Of a DNA stretch of 64,000 nucleotides, positions 10,032-17,931 are shown piece after piece (the first letter of the stretch is position 1; every line of letters begins with the position of its first letter). The stretch spans positions 62,001 to 126,000 of the forward strand of contig CAXMMQ010000004.1 of assembly GCA_963693035.2 (NCBI GenBank), written 5' to 3'. Origin of the DNA: Lichenicoccus sp963693035. Lineage in GTDB: Bacteria > Pseudomonadota > Alphaproteobacteria > Acetobacterales > Acetobacteraceae. Made by a program: the position numbers and the translations under genes. A model generated the notes under the pieces. The model had not been told where the DNA came from and searched no databases. It worked only from the letters and a program-made list of their open reading frames with translations.

Positions 10032-11081
10032 ATGAGCACGCGCAATGAAGTCACCGCACGCCGGCGCAATCTCTCCAGGCTGCCGCTCGATGGCTGGTCG
10101 CGCGCCCTGCTGATATTGCTGGTGCTGCTGGTCGCCGGCCTCTGCCTGTCGGTGGACGGGTTCTATCCCGGCTTCGGCGGCTTCCTGGCGCTGACCGAGA
10201 ATTTCCTGCCGTTCGGCCTGGTCGCCCTCGGCCTGACGACGGTGATCCTGACCGGCGGCATCGACCTTTCCGTGGGTGCCACGGCCGGGCTGTCCGCCAT
10301 CGTCATGGCCGAATTGTGGAGCGGCCTGCACGTCTCGATCTGGCTGGCGGCGCTGGCTGGGCTGCTCGCGGGTGGCGTGCTCGGCGCCATCAACGGCCTG
10401 ATCATCACCCGCCTGCGCACCGAGCCGCTGATCGCAACGCTTGCCACCAGCTTCATTTATGCGAGCATCGCCACCGCGCTCGCCGGCCCTTCGCCGCCAT
10501 CGGGGTTTCCGGACAGCTTCAACCTGGTCGGCACCGGCACCCTGGTCGGGCCGATCCCGCTGCAGCTCGTGCTGTTCGCGGTGCTCGCTCTGCTGTTCAC
10601 GCTGCTGCTGCAATACAGCACCTTCGGCCGGCGCATCGTCATGGTCGGCTACAGCAGCGAGGCGGCGCGCTATAGCGGCCTGCGCATCGACCGCATCGTG
10701 CTCAGCGCCTACGTGATCAGCGGCGTGATGTCGGCGTTCGCCGGGATCGTGCTGGCCGCCTACTACAGCGCGGTGCGGCCCGACATGGGCGACGTGCTGC
10801 TGCTCAGTACCATCACCATCGTCGTGCTCGGCGGCGTCAGCATCTTCGGCGGCGAGGGCAGCATCGCCGGCGTGGTGATCGCGGTGCTGCTGCTCGGGTT
10901 CCTGCGCCAGGGCATGCTGATCGCGGGCTATTCGGACATGGTCACCACCATGCTGACCGGCGCCATCCTGCTCGGCGCCATCGGCATCAAGAACATCCTA
11001 TCGGGACGCGGCACCGGCATTGCCGCACTCCTGGCACGGATACGCAAGACAACCTCAACGAAAGAACTGGGAACTCCATGA
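10032..11081 (+). CDS. Sugar ABC importer permease 2 (LsrD-like)
   Basis: 349 residues, the second BPD_transp_2 permease of the importer. It shares the ILTGGIDLSVGATAGL signature and the GGVSIFGGEGSIAGVV coupling loop with its partner, so the channel is a heterodimer. Hydrophobic helices run throughout after a basic N-terminus (RNEVTARRRNLSRL). It starts 2 nt after the first permease and its TGA overlaps the ATG of the binding protein (ATGA), so all four importer genes form one operon. Confidence 0.9.
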   Translation: MSTRNEVTARRRNLSRLPLDGWSRALLILLVLLVAGLCLSVDGFYPGFGGFLALTENFLPFGLVALGLTTVILTGGIDLSVGATAGLSAIVMAELWSGLHVSIWLAALAGLLAGGVLGAINGLIITRLRTEPLIATLATSFIYASIATALAGPSPPSGFPDSFNLVGTGTLVGPIPLQLVLFAVLALLFTLLLQYSTFGRRIVMVGYSSEAARYSGLRIDRIVLSAYVISGVMSAFAGIVLAAYYSAVRPDMGDVLLLSTITIVVLGGVSIFGGEGSIAGVVIAVLLLGFLRQGMLIAGYSDMVTTMLTGAILLGAIGIKNILSGRGTGIAALLARIRKTTSTKELGTP

Positions 11082-12085
11082 CGACCTCACTCTCCTACCG
11101 GTTGCGCGCGGCCCTGCTTGCCGCCCCCGTCATGCTGGCCGGTCTCGTCTCGGCGCACGCCGCCGACATCGACACCTCGAAGAGCATCAAGGTCGCGATG
11201 GTGCCGAAGCTCGTCGGACTTTCGGTGTTCAAGGCAAACCAGCAGGGCGCGGAGACCGCGGCCAAGGCGCTCAACATCAACTTCCTCTATACCGGGCCGG
11301 TCACCGCCTCGGCACAGGGCCAGGTCGATGTGTTCAACAGCCTGATCGCGCGCCGCTACGCTGTCATCACCACCACCTCCAACAACCCGACGCAGCTTGC
11401 CCCGGCGCTGAAGCGCGCGCGCCGGCAGGGCATCAAGGTTGTGTCCTATGACAGCGACGTCGCGGCCGACGCGCGCGACTTCTTCATCCAGAACACCGAC
11501 TACGCCGAGTTCGGCAAGGCGCTCGTCGAGAGTGTCGCGAAATACACCGGCCCGACCGCCGAGATCGCGATCCTGTCCTCGACACCGGACGCGACCATCC
11601 AGAACGAGTGGATCAACGCGCTCAAAACCTACCTCTCGGCGCATTATCCGAACATCAAGATCGTCACCACGCAGTATGGCCAGTCGAGCCCGTCGCAGTC
11701 GCTGACTGCCGGCCTCAACATCCTGCAGGCCAATCCGAACGTCACCGCCATCATCGCCCCAGATGGTGCGGCCGAGGTTGGCGCCGCCGCCGCGGTCGAG
11801 AAGCTCGGCAAGACCGGAAAGGTGTTCGTCACCGGCTGCAGCGACCCGAACTCGATCCGGCAGTACGTGAAGTCTGGCATCATCAAGGAGAGCCCGCTCT
11901 GGGACGAGGTCAAGGAGGGCATGCTGGTGATGTACGTGGCTCGCCTGGCCGCCAACAATGCGATCCAGCCCAATAGCACCTTCACCGCCGGCGACCTCGG
12001 CAGCTTCACCGCGAAGAACCGGGTGATCGTGTTCAGCACCCCGCTGGTGTTCAACAAGGACAATATCGACCAGTACCAGTTCTGA
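11078..12085 (+). CDS. Periplasmic sugar-binding protein (LsrB/RhaS-like)
   Basis: 335 residues with a Sec signal peptide cleaved near AHAAD. The mature protein is a Peripla_BP_4 domain closest in feel to LsrB and RhaS: VPKLVGLSVFKANQQG at its start, LAPALKRARRQGIKVVSYDSD, AIIAPDGAAE and the C-terminal FNKDNIDQYQF all have direct counterparts in LsrB. No lsrK, lsrF or lsrG homologue is nearby, and the neighbouring enzymes belong to tetronate catabolism, so the ligand is more likely a C4 sugar acid or related compound than autoinducer-2. That ligand assignment is inference. Confidence 0.88.
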   Translation: MTTSLSYRLRAALLAAPVMLAGLVSAHAADIDTSKSIKVAMVPKLVGLSVFKANQQGAETAAKALNINFLYTGPVTASAQGQVDVFNSLIARRYAVITTTSNNPTQLAPALKRARRQGIKVVSYDSDVAADARDFFIQNTDYAEFGKALVESVAKYTGPTAEIAILSSTPDATIQNEWINALKTYLSAHYPNIKIVTTQYGQSSPSQSLTAGLNILQANPNVTAIIAPDGAAEVGAAAAVEKLGKTGKVFVTGCSDPNSIRQYVKSGIIKESPLWDEVKEGMLVMYVARLAANNAIQPNSTFTAGDLGSFTAKNRVIVFSTPLVFNKDNIDQYQF

Positions 12086-12102
12086 CCGGTGCTGGTCGCG
12101 AT

Positions 12103-12123
12103 CTAGAGCTTTTTCCGATCGAA
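12103..12123 (-). repeat. Dispersed 21-nt repeat, copy A
   Basis: CTAGAGC-type end repeat. Its reverse complement (TTCGATCGG...GCTCTAG) belongs to the same family as the copies at 12188, 22875 and 32944. With 12188-12208 it forms the inverted ends of a roughly 106-nt intergenic element between the binding-protein gene and the epimerase-like gene. Confidence 0.5.
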
Positions 12124-12187
12124 GTGGATCGGTAAAAGTCCTTGGCTCTCTGTTTTGGTGAGCGTCATTACCCGATCGCGGATTAAG

Positions 12188-12208
12188 GTCGATCGGATGA
12201 TGCTGTAG
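12188..12208 (+). repeat. Dispersed 21-nt repeat, copy B
   Basis: GTCGATCGGATGATGCTGTAG, 16 of 21 bases matching the inverted copy at 12103-12123. It lies immediately upstream of the ribosome site of the epimerase-like gene, so the element forms that gene's leader. Confidence 0.5.
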
Positions 12209-12220
12209 AAGGATAAAGGC

Positions 12221-13114
12221 ATGAAGCAGGTTCTCTTCACCGGTGGCAGCGGCAAGGCCGGGCGGCACGTGGTGCAGTATCTGGTCGAGCAGGGCTACAA
12301 TGTGCTCAACATCGACCAGAAGCCGCTCGACAACCCCCGCGTGCGCACGCTGATCACCGACATCACCGATGCCGGGCAGTTGTTCAACGCGTTCTCGTCT
12401 TACACCGGTCTGCACGAGTTCGATCCCGACCTGCGGCCGACCAAGATCGATGCGGTGGTGCATTTCGCCGCGATCCCGCGCGTCATGATCGTGCCGGACA
12501 ACGAGACGTATCGCATCAACGTCATGGGCACGTATAATGTGCTTGACGCGGCTGCCAAGCTTGGCATCCCGAAGGTGATCATCGCGTCGAGCGAGACCAC
12601 CTACGGCGTCGTGTTCGCCAACACGCCCCGCGAGCCGGAGTATTTCCCGCTCGACGAGGAGTATCCGGTTGATCCGATGGACAGCTACGCGCTCTCCAAG
12701 ATCTGCAACGAGCGCACCGCGCGTGCCTTTTCGCTGCGCAGCAACTCGGACATCTATGCGCTGCGCATCGGCAACGTGATCGAGCCGTCCGAATATGCGC
12801 TGTTCCCGGGCTGGTTCGCCAAGCCGGATTTCCGCAAGAAGATTGCCTGGAGCTATATCGACGCGCGCGACCTCGGCGAAATCGTGCGCCTCGGGATCGA
12901 AACCGACGGCCTCGGCTACCAGGTGTTCAATGCCGCCAACGACCACACCTCGTCGGACCTGCCGACTGCCGAGCTGCTGCGGCGGTATTACCCGAACGTG
13001 CCCGTGCGTGGCGAACTCGGCGAGTTCGAGGGACTGCTTTCGAATCGCAAGGTCCGCGAGCAGCTTGGCTTCAAGGAGAAGCACAACTGGCGCAGCTACG
13101 TGAAGGCCGGCTGA
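12221..13114 (+). CDS. NAD-dependent epimerase/dehydratase family protein
   Basis: 297-residue extended SDR. The N-terminal Rossmann motif is TGGSGKAGRHV (GxxGxxG) and the catalytic pair is in DSYALSKI (YxxxK) after a Ser in IIASSETTYG. The length and the lack of an obvious nucleotide-sugar pocket suggest an aldose, uronate or sugar-lactone type dehydrogenase rather than a UDP-sugar epimerase. An AAGGA ribosome site lies 7 nt before the ATG. It is separated from the ABC operon by a repeat element and converges with otnC, 2 nt apart. A place in the same sugar-acid pathway is likely but the reaction is unknown. Confidence 0.82.
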   Translation: MKQVLFTGGSGKAGRHVVQYLVEQGYNVLNIDQKPLDNPRVRTLITDITDAGQLFNAFSSYTGLHEFDPDLRPTKIDAVVHFAAIPRVMIVPDNETYRINVMGTYNVLDAAAKLGIPKVIIASSETTYGVVFANTPREPEYFPLDEEYPVDPMDSYALSKICNERTARAFSLRSNSDIYALRIGNVIEPSEYALFPGWFAKPDFRKKIAWSYIDARDLGEIVRLGIETDGLGYQVFNAANDHTSSDLPTAELLRRYYPNVPVRGELGEFEGLLSNRKVREQLGFKEKHNWRSYVKAG

Positions 13115-13116
13115 GC

Positions 13117-13782
13117 CTAGGCGCTGTCTGCATCCGGGAAGGGCAGGTCGAGATGGAAGGTGGCGACCAGGTCATCGACCTGCGCCCGGGTGAGCGCCCT
13201 GGGGTTGAGGCCGCGCAGCATCAGGTAGAGCCGCGCGGTCTCCTCCAATTCCTCAATGGCGTAGACGGCGGCCTCCAGATCCTTGCCCGCCACCACCGGT
13301 CCGTGGTTGGCGAGCAGCACCGACGAGTAGCGACCGGCGAGCGCCCGGATCGCGCCGGCGACCGCGACGTCGCCCGGGCGGTGGTACGGGATCAGGGCCG
13401 TCTGGCCGACACGCATCATGTAGTATGGCGTGAGTGGCGGCAGCACGGTTCGCGGATCGATGCCGGGCAGCATGGAAACGGCGACGGAATGTGCCGAATG
13501 CAGGTGCGCGACGGCGCCGGCGCCGTGCCGTGTTTCGTACAGCGCCTGGTGCAGCGGGATTTCCTTGGTGGGCGGATCGCCGGACAGCAGCCGCCCGTCC
13601 TCGCTCAGCCGCGACAGCCGGGCCGGATCGAGAAAGCCCATCGAGGCATTGGTCGGCGTCATCAGCAGGGTGCCGTCCGCGAGCCGCGCGCTGACGTTGC
13701 CCGACGAGCCCGGCGTCAGCCCACGCTCGAACAGCGAACGGGCAAACATGCAGATCTGCTCGCGCAGGGCGCTCTCATTCAT
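13117..13782 (-). CDS. otnC: Class II aldolase, probable 3-oxo-tetronate 4-phosphate decarboxylase
   Basis: About 221 residues of the class II aldolase/adducin fold. Zinc ligands are visible in HLHSAHSVA and in ANHGPVV, and the phosphate-binding loop in SSGNVSAR. Next to ltnD, otnI and otnK this is best read as OtnC, which decarboxylates 3-oxo-tetronate 4-phosphate to dihydroxyacetone phosphate. I set the start at 13782 because GGAG lies 8 nt upstream (13791-13794). The longer frame to 13836 would begin inside the LacI-type operator. It is transcribed divergently from ltnD and shares its regulatory region. Confidence 0.85.
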   Translation of the reverse strand: MNESALREQICMFARSLFERGLTPGSSGNVSARLADGTLLMTPTNASMGFLDPARLSRLSEDGRLLSGDPPTKEIPLHQALYETRHGAGAVAHLHSAHSVAVSMLPGIDPRTVLPPLTPYYMMRVGQTALIPYHRPGDVAVAGAIRALAGRYSSVLLANHGPVVAGKDLEAAVYAIEELEETARLYLMLRGLNPRALTRAQVDDLVATFHLDLPFPDADSA

Positions 13783-13834
13783 GGCGGACACTCCAGATGT
13801 TCCGTGATCCTGGGCATGGTTCTGAAGATGTGCC

Positions 13835-13850
13835 ATGGCAGCGCAACCAT
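13835..13850. promoter_or_regulatory. LacI-type operator, copy 2
   Basis: ATGGCAGCGCAACCAT, 15 of 16 identical to the reverse complement of the site at 7353-7368. It lies in the 89-nt divergent region between otnC (start 13782) and ltnD (start 13872), where one bound repressor could silence both. Confidence 0.75.
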
Positions 13851-13871
13851 AGTAAGGCCCGGGGAGGCAGG

Positions 13872-14786
13872 ATGACCAGCAGTACAGGCGAGCCGCGCGC
13901 GGCGGTCATCGGCCTCGGCTCGATGGGGCTCGGCATGGCACGGTCGCTGCAGCGTGCCGGCTTCTCCGTCTCCGGCTTCGATGTGTCGCAGGGCGCCGCC
14001 GCCCGGTTCGCGGGATCGGGCGGCAGGGTCGGCACGACACCGGCGGCGGCGGCGGAGGGCGCCGGATGCGTGGTCTCGGTGGTGGTCAACGCCGACCAGA
14101 CCGAGGCGGTGCTGTTCGGACCCGATGGCTGCGCCGACAGCATGCCGGACGGGGCGGTGTTCGTCTCATCGGCGACGATGGCCCCCGACGCGGCACGCGG
14201 CCTCGCGGCCCGGCTGGAGCAGACCGGGCGGCTCTATCTCGACGCGCCGATGAGCGGCGGCGCCGGCCGGGCCGCGGACGGCTCGCTCACCATGATGGCA
14301 TCCGGCAGCGTCGCCGCATTCGAGCGCGCGCAACCGGCGCTCGACGCGATGACCGGCACGCTGCACCGGCTCGGCGACGAAGCCGGCCTGGGCTCGGCGT
14401 TCAAGATGGTGAACCAGTTGCTCGCCGGCGTGCATATTGCCGCCGCCTGCGAGGCGATCGCGTTCGCGGCCCGGCAGGGGCTCGACCTCGCCAGGGTGTA
14501 CGAGGTGATCACCCAGTCGGCCGGCAATAGCTGGATGTTCGAGAACCGGGTGCCGCATGTGCTGGACGGCGACTACAGTCCAAAAAGCGCGGTCAGCATC
14601 TTCACCAAGGATCTCGGCATCGTCATGGACATGGCGCGCGACCTGAGGTTTCCCGTGCCGGTGGCGGGTGCGGCGTTGCAGATGTACCTGATGACGGCGG
14701 CAGCCGGGATGGCGCAGGACGACGACGCCTCGGTGGCGCGCCTGTATGCGCGGATCGCGGGTCTCACGCTGCCTGCGGAGACATGA
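13872..14786 (+). CDS. ltnD: L-threonate-type dehydrogenase (HIBADH family)
   Basis: 304 residues of the 3-hydroxyisobutyrate dehydrogenase superfamily: N-terminal NAD-binding motif VIGLGSMGLGMA, the substrate loop DAPMSGGAGRAADG and the catalytic lysine in SAFKMVNQLL. In the tetronate pathway LtnD oxidises L-threonate at C2 to 2-oxo-tetronate. ATG 13872 is preceded by GGGGAGG at 13861-13867; the frame extending upstream to 13797 has no such site and would cross the operator. otnI follows after 3 nt. The family is certain; the tetronate substrate rests on the three partner genes. Confidence 0.87.
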   Translation: MTSSTGEPRAAVIGLGSMGLGMARSLQRAGFSVSGFDVSQGAAARFAGSGGRVGTTPAAAAEGAGCVVSVVVNADQTEAVLFGPDGCADSMPDGAVFVSSATMAPDAARGLAARLEQTGRLYLDAPMSGGAGRAADGSLTMMASGSVAAFERAQPALDAMTGTLHRLGDEAGLGSAFKMVNQLLAGVHIAAACEAIAFAARQGLDLARVYEVITQSAGNSWMFENRVPHVLDGDYSPKSAVSIFTKDLGIVMDMARDLRFPVPVAGAALQMYLMTAAAGMAQDDDASVARLYARIAGLTLPAET

Positions 14787-14789
14787 GCC

Positions 14790-15566
14790 ATGCCGCGTTT
14801 CGCAGCCAACCTGACCATGATGTTCAACGAGCATCCGTTCCTCGATCGCTTCGATGCGGCGGCGGATGCGGGCTTCGAGGCGGTCGAGTTCCTGTTCCCG
14901 TACGAGGCCACGCCGGAGCAGGTCGGCGCTCGCGTGGCGCGCAGCCACCTGACGGTGGCGCTATTCAACCTGCCGCCTGGAGACTGGGCGGCGGGTGAAC
15001 GCGGGCTGGCGGCGCTGCCGGAACGGGCCGGCGAGCTGGACGGCCTACTCGACCGCGCGCTGCCCTATGCCGAGGCGACCGGCGTGCGGCGGTTGCACCT
15101 GATGGCGGGCATCGCGGATGCGCACGACCCGCTTGCGCAGGAGGCCTATCGCGCAGCGGTCGAACGCTGCGCGACGCGGCTCGCCGAACATGGGCTCGAC
15201 CTGGTGCTGGAGCCGATCAACGGCCGCGACATGCCGGGTTATTTCCTGAACGATTTCGGCCGCACGGCGAGGCTGATCCAGGATCTCGGACTGCCGAACC
15301 TCAAGCTGCAGTTCGACCTCTACCACCGCCAGATCCTGCACGGCGACGTCACCATGGCGCTGCGCGCGATGATTGGCCTGATCGGCCATGTCCAGATCGC
15401 CAGCGTGCCGTCGCGAAACGAGCCGGACGGCGAGGAGCTGAACTGGCCGTTCCTGTTCGAGGAGCTAGACCGGATCGGCTACGCCGGCTTCGTCGGCTGC
15501 GAGTATCGCCCCCGCGGCGGGACGCAAGCGGGCCTCGGCTGGTTCGCGCCCTACAGGAAGGCCTGA
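14790..15566 (+). CDS. otnI: 2-oxo-tetronate isomerase, hydroxypyruvate isomerase family
   Basis: 258-residue TIM-barrel protein of the Hyi/OtnI family. The start PRFAANLTMMFNE, the internal LVLEPINGRDMPGYFLN (metal-binding Glu) and KLQFDLYHRQ are family hallmarks, with a second metal-binding Glu in GCEYRPRGGT. OtnI converts 2-oxo-tetronate to 3-oxo-tetronate. The gene lies 3 nt after ltnD and 3 nt before otnK, matching the conserved order of threonate/erythronate operons. Confidence 0.88.
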   Translation: MPRFAANLTMMFNEHPFLDRFDAAADAGFEAVEFLFPYEATPEQVGARVARSHLTVALFNLPPGDWAAGERGLAALPERAGELDGLLDRALPYAEATGVRRLHLMAGIADAHDPLAQEAYRAAVERCATRLAEHGLDLVLEPINGRDMPGYFLNDFGRTARLIQDLGLPNLKLQFDLYHRQILHGDVTMALRAMIGLIGHVQIASVPSRNEPDGEELNWPFLFEELDRIGYAGFVGCEYRPRGGTQAGLGWFAPYRKA

Positions 15567-15569
15567 CCG

Positions 15570-16859
15570 ATGACGCTGCTGCTCGGCTGCATCGCCGACG
15601 ACTATACCGGCGCCTCCGACCTCGCCAGCATGCTGTCGCGCAGCGGACTGCGCACCGTGCAGACCGTTGGCGTGCCGCCGTCTAGTCTCGATCTGCCGGA
15701 CGTGGATGCGGTGGTGGTGGCGCTGAAGAGCCGCTCAATCGAGGCACCGCGCGCCGTAGAGCTGTCGCTGGAGGCGGAGCGCTGGCTGCGCGGCCGGGGC
15801 GCCGGGCACATCCTGTTCAAGATCTGCTCGACCTTCGACAGCACGGATGCGGGTAATATCGGCCCGGTGCTGGACGCGCTGAGGGACCAGTCCGGCGGCG
15901 GCATCGTCGCGGTCAACCCGGCCTTCATCGAGACCGGGCGCACCGTCTACCAGGGCCACCTGTTCGTGAACGGCGTGCCGCTGCACGAGAGCGCGCTGAA
16001 GGACCATCCGCTCAACCCGATGCATGACAGCAACCTGGTGCGCGTGCTGGACCGGCAGAGCGCGAGCCCGGTCGGGCTGGTGCCGCTCGCGGTCATCGAG
16101 CAGGGACCGGACGCGATCCGGGCGGCCCTCCTGGCGCTGGCCTCGGACGGCGACGGCAGCGCGATCCTGGACTCGGTGGCACCCCGCCACCTGCTCGCCA
16201 TCGGCGAGGCGGCGCTGGACGGACCGGTCTCGGCCGGCGCGTCGGGCATCGGCTACGGGCTGGCGCGGGCGATCGTGGCGCGCGAGAAACTGCCCGGCCG
16301 ACCGGCTGCGGTGGCCACGTCCGACGGGCCGCACGACACCCATGCGGCCATCCTCGCGGGATCCTGCTCGGCGGCGACGCTGCGCCAGATCGACGTCGCC
16401 GAGCGCCGGATGCCGTGCCTCAAGCTCGATGTCGATGCCCTGCTCGAAGGGCCAGCCGAGGCGGACCGCGCGCTGGACTGGGCGAAGCAGCGTCTCGATC
16501 ACGGCCCGGTGCTGATCGCCAGCAGCACGCCGCCCGAAGCGGTGCGCGCCCTGCAGGCACGGCATGGCGGTGCGGAGGCGGGGCATGCGGTGGAGCAGGC
16601 ACTGGCCGCCTTGGCCGAAGGGCTGCTGGCATCAGGAGTCGGACACCTTGTCGTGGCCGGTGGCGAAACCTCGGGCGCGGTGGTGGACCGGCTCGGGCTG
16701 CAGGCCTTCCTGATCGGCCCGGAGATCGCCCCCGGCGTGCCGGTGCTGCAGGCCGTCGGCGCCCGGTCGCCCGGCCTGCGGTTGGCGCTCAAATCCGGCA
16801 ATTTCGGCGGCGACGACTTCTTCCTCCAGGCACTAACCAGGCTGCGCGATCCCAGTTAG
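15570..16859 (+). CDS. otnK: 3-oxo-tetronate kinase (four-carbon acid sugar kinase)
   Basis: 429 residues of the DUF1537-type four-carbon acid sugar kinase family. The N-terminal substrate domain starts with GCIADDYTGASDLA and the C-terminal nucleotide-binding domain contains VAGGETSGAVVDRLG. OtnK phosphorylates 3-oxo-tetronate at C4, making the substrate of OtnC. It is the last gene of the ltnD-otnI-otnK operon, and its stop overlaps by 4 nt the convergent toxin gene. Confidence 0.9.
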   Translation: MTLLLGCIADDYTGASDLASMLSRSGLRTVQTVGVPPSSLDLPDVDAVVVALKSRSIEAPRAVELSLEAERWLRGRGAGHILFKICSTFDSTDAGNIGPVLDALRDQSGGGIVAVNPAFIETGRTVYQGHLFVNGVPLHESALKDHPLNPMHDSNLVRVLDRQSASPVGLVPLAVIEQGPDAIRAALLALASDGDGSAILDSVAPRHLLAIGEAALDGPVSAGASGIGYGLARAIVAREKLPGRPAAVATSDGPHDTHAAILAGSCSAATLRQIDVAERRMPCLKLDVDALLEGPAEADRALDWAKQRLDHGPVLIASSTPPEAVRALQARHGGAEAGHAVEQALAALAEGLLASGVGHLVVAGGETSGAVVDRLGLQAFLIGPEIAPGVPVLQAVGARSPGLRLALKSGNFGGDDFFLQALTRLRDPS

Positions 16860-17203
16860 GCGAGGGCGTCCGCAAGACACCTCTGCAGAGCTGATGCGAC
16901 CTCGGCCCGATCGGCACGGGGGAGGCGCCCGATGCGCATGGCAGCACTGGCCTCGATCGTAGCGATCTTGATGGGACGTATGATCGACGGCACCGGCAGC
17001 CCAGCCTCATCCAGATTGGAAACGACGACATCTCCGGGCCAGCCGCGGTTGCCGGCGCTGGTAACCATCAGGACCCAAACCAGATCGGGGGCGCCCGACG
17101 AATGCGGGGTCGCCACCACCAAAGCGGGTCGCCGCTGCTGTACCGGGCGTTTGGTGTAGGGGAATGGGACCTTTACAAGGTCCCACACCTCACAGGCCGC
17201 CAT
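16856..17203 (-). CDS. MazF/PemK-family toxin
   Basis: 115 residues of the PemK/MazF endoribonuclease fold: an early WDLVKVPFPYT strand, RPALVV (the conserved RP...V core) and the later RPIKIATI segment. Such toxins cleave mRNA and are neutralised by a co-encoded antitoxin. The start overlaps the end of the antitoxin gene by 14 nt, the normal antitoxin-first arrangement. The 3' end touches otnK. Predicted cytoplasmic. Confidence 0.85.
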   Translation of the reverse strand: MAACEVWDLVKVPFPYTKRPVQQRRPALVVATPHSSGAPDLVWVLMVTSAGNRGWPGDVVVSNLDEAGLPVPSIIRPIKIATIEASAAMRIGRLPRADRAEVASALQRCLADALA

Positions 17204-17408
17204 AGGCCTCGATGTCGGCCGGGCTGTCCCACTCCGAGAAGCTTCGGAATGGATCGTCGCTCGATCCGTCCGGCTGGACCCGCATGAGGATGACCCGTCC
17301 AGCCTCGATCACGTATGCGACCTCGTCACCCTCGCGCAGGCGGAGCGCCGCGCGCACCGGCTGCGGGATTGTCGTCTGCGATTTGCTGGTCAGCCGGCTG
17401 GTGATCAT
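17190..17408 (-). CDS. AbrB/MazE-like antitoxin
   Basis: 72 residues. The N-terminal half (SRLTSKSQTTIPQPVRAAL, then GDEVAYVIEAGRVIL) is a SpoVT/AbrB swapped-hairpin DNA-binding domain. The acidic C-terminus (DDPFRSFSEWDSPADIEAYG) would bind and inhibit the toxin. It overlaps the toxin gene by 14 nt. No strong ribosome site precedes ATG 17408. A palindrome lies 11-27 nt upstream and is the likely autoregulatory operator. Confidence 0.83.
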   Translation of the reverse strand: MITSRLTSKSQTTIPQPVRAALRLREGDEVAYVIEAGRVILMRVQPDGSSDDPFRSFSEWDSPADIEAYGGL

Positions 17409-17414
17409 GTGGCG

Positions 17415-17924
17415 TCATGTAAGGAAGTTCCTTACCGGCTGCAAGCCTCCGGGCGTCAGGTTGCGCTCCAGGTAGCGCACCGTCTTGCGACCGCTGTGGA
17501 TCACCGCCTGCCCGGCCTCGACAAAACCCAGGCTGGCATGCAGCGCGTCCGACGCCGGGTTCGGCGGGTCGATGTTGACCTCGCAGACCACCCGATCGTG
17601 CCCGGCCGCGAGAGCGCGCTCGAACAGGTCTGCATAGAGCAGCCGGGCCAGCCCCCTGCCCCGCGCCGCGCCTGCCACCACAACGCGGTCGACATAGACG
17701 AACCGCCCGTGCCGCTCGCGGAACCACAGGAAGTTCGGGCTGCGGTATTCGGCGTTCTGGTCAAAGGCGAGCAGGAACGCGTCGGCCTCGCCAATGCGGG
17801 CGGCACGGAAGGCGCTGCGCACGAGACGGTCGAAGCCTGCCTCGTCCAGCAGGGAAAGCTCGGCGGCGTGCGAATTGTTCAATACCAGCAACCCGGCCTG
17901 CTGCGCCGGCTCCAGCGGCAGCAC
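17415..17924 (-). CDS. GNAT-family N-acetyltransferase
   Basis: About 169 residues. The acetyl-CoA binding loop is GAARGRGLARLLY (R/QxxGxG/A type), followed by CEVNIDPPNPASDALHASLGF, the typical last strands of GNAT enzymes. I placed the start at GTG 17924, which has AGGA a few bases upstream and lies 8 nt after the old-yellow-enzyme stop. The frame stays open far upstream but that part is a shadow of the preceding gene. Probably cotranscribed with that gene. Substrate unknown. Confidence 0.78.
   Translation of the reverse strand: MLPLEPAQQAGLLVLNNSHAAELSLLDEAGFDRLVRSAFRAARIGEADAFLLAFDQNAEYRSPNFLWFRERHGRFVYVDRVVVAGAARGRGLARLLYADLFERALAAGHDRVVCEVNIDPPNPASDALHASLGFVEAGQAVIHSGRKTVRYLERNLTPGGLQPVRNFLT
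17419..17435. promoter_or_regulatory. Palindrome upstream of the toxin-antitoxin operon
   Basis: GTAAGGAAGTTCCTTAC: two 8-nt arms perfectly inverted around one central base, 11 nt upstream of the antitoxin start. AbrB/MazE antitoxins commonly repress their own promoter through such sites. The site lies just past the acetyltransferase stop (17415), between the two genes. Confidence 0.6.
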
Positions 17925-17931
17925 CGCCGTC

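Noticed and set aside
11078..12085. Reading the binding protein as a true AI-2 receptor LsrB
   Set aside because: Sequence is similar, but no AI-2 processing genes are present and the context is tetronate catabolism; RhaS/LsrB-like is as far as the sequence allows.
11087..13084. 665-codon reverse frame opposite the binding-protein and epimerase genes
   Set aside because: Spans two real genes and an intergenic repeat on the other strand; no recognisable domain.
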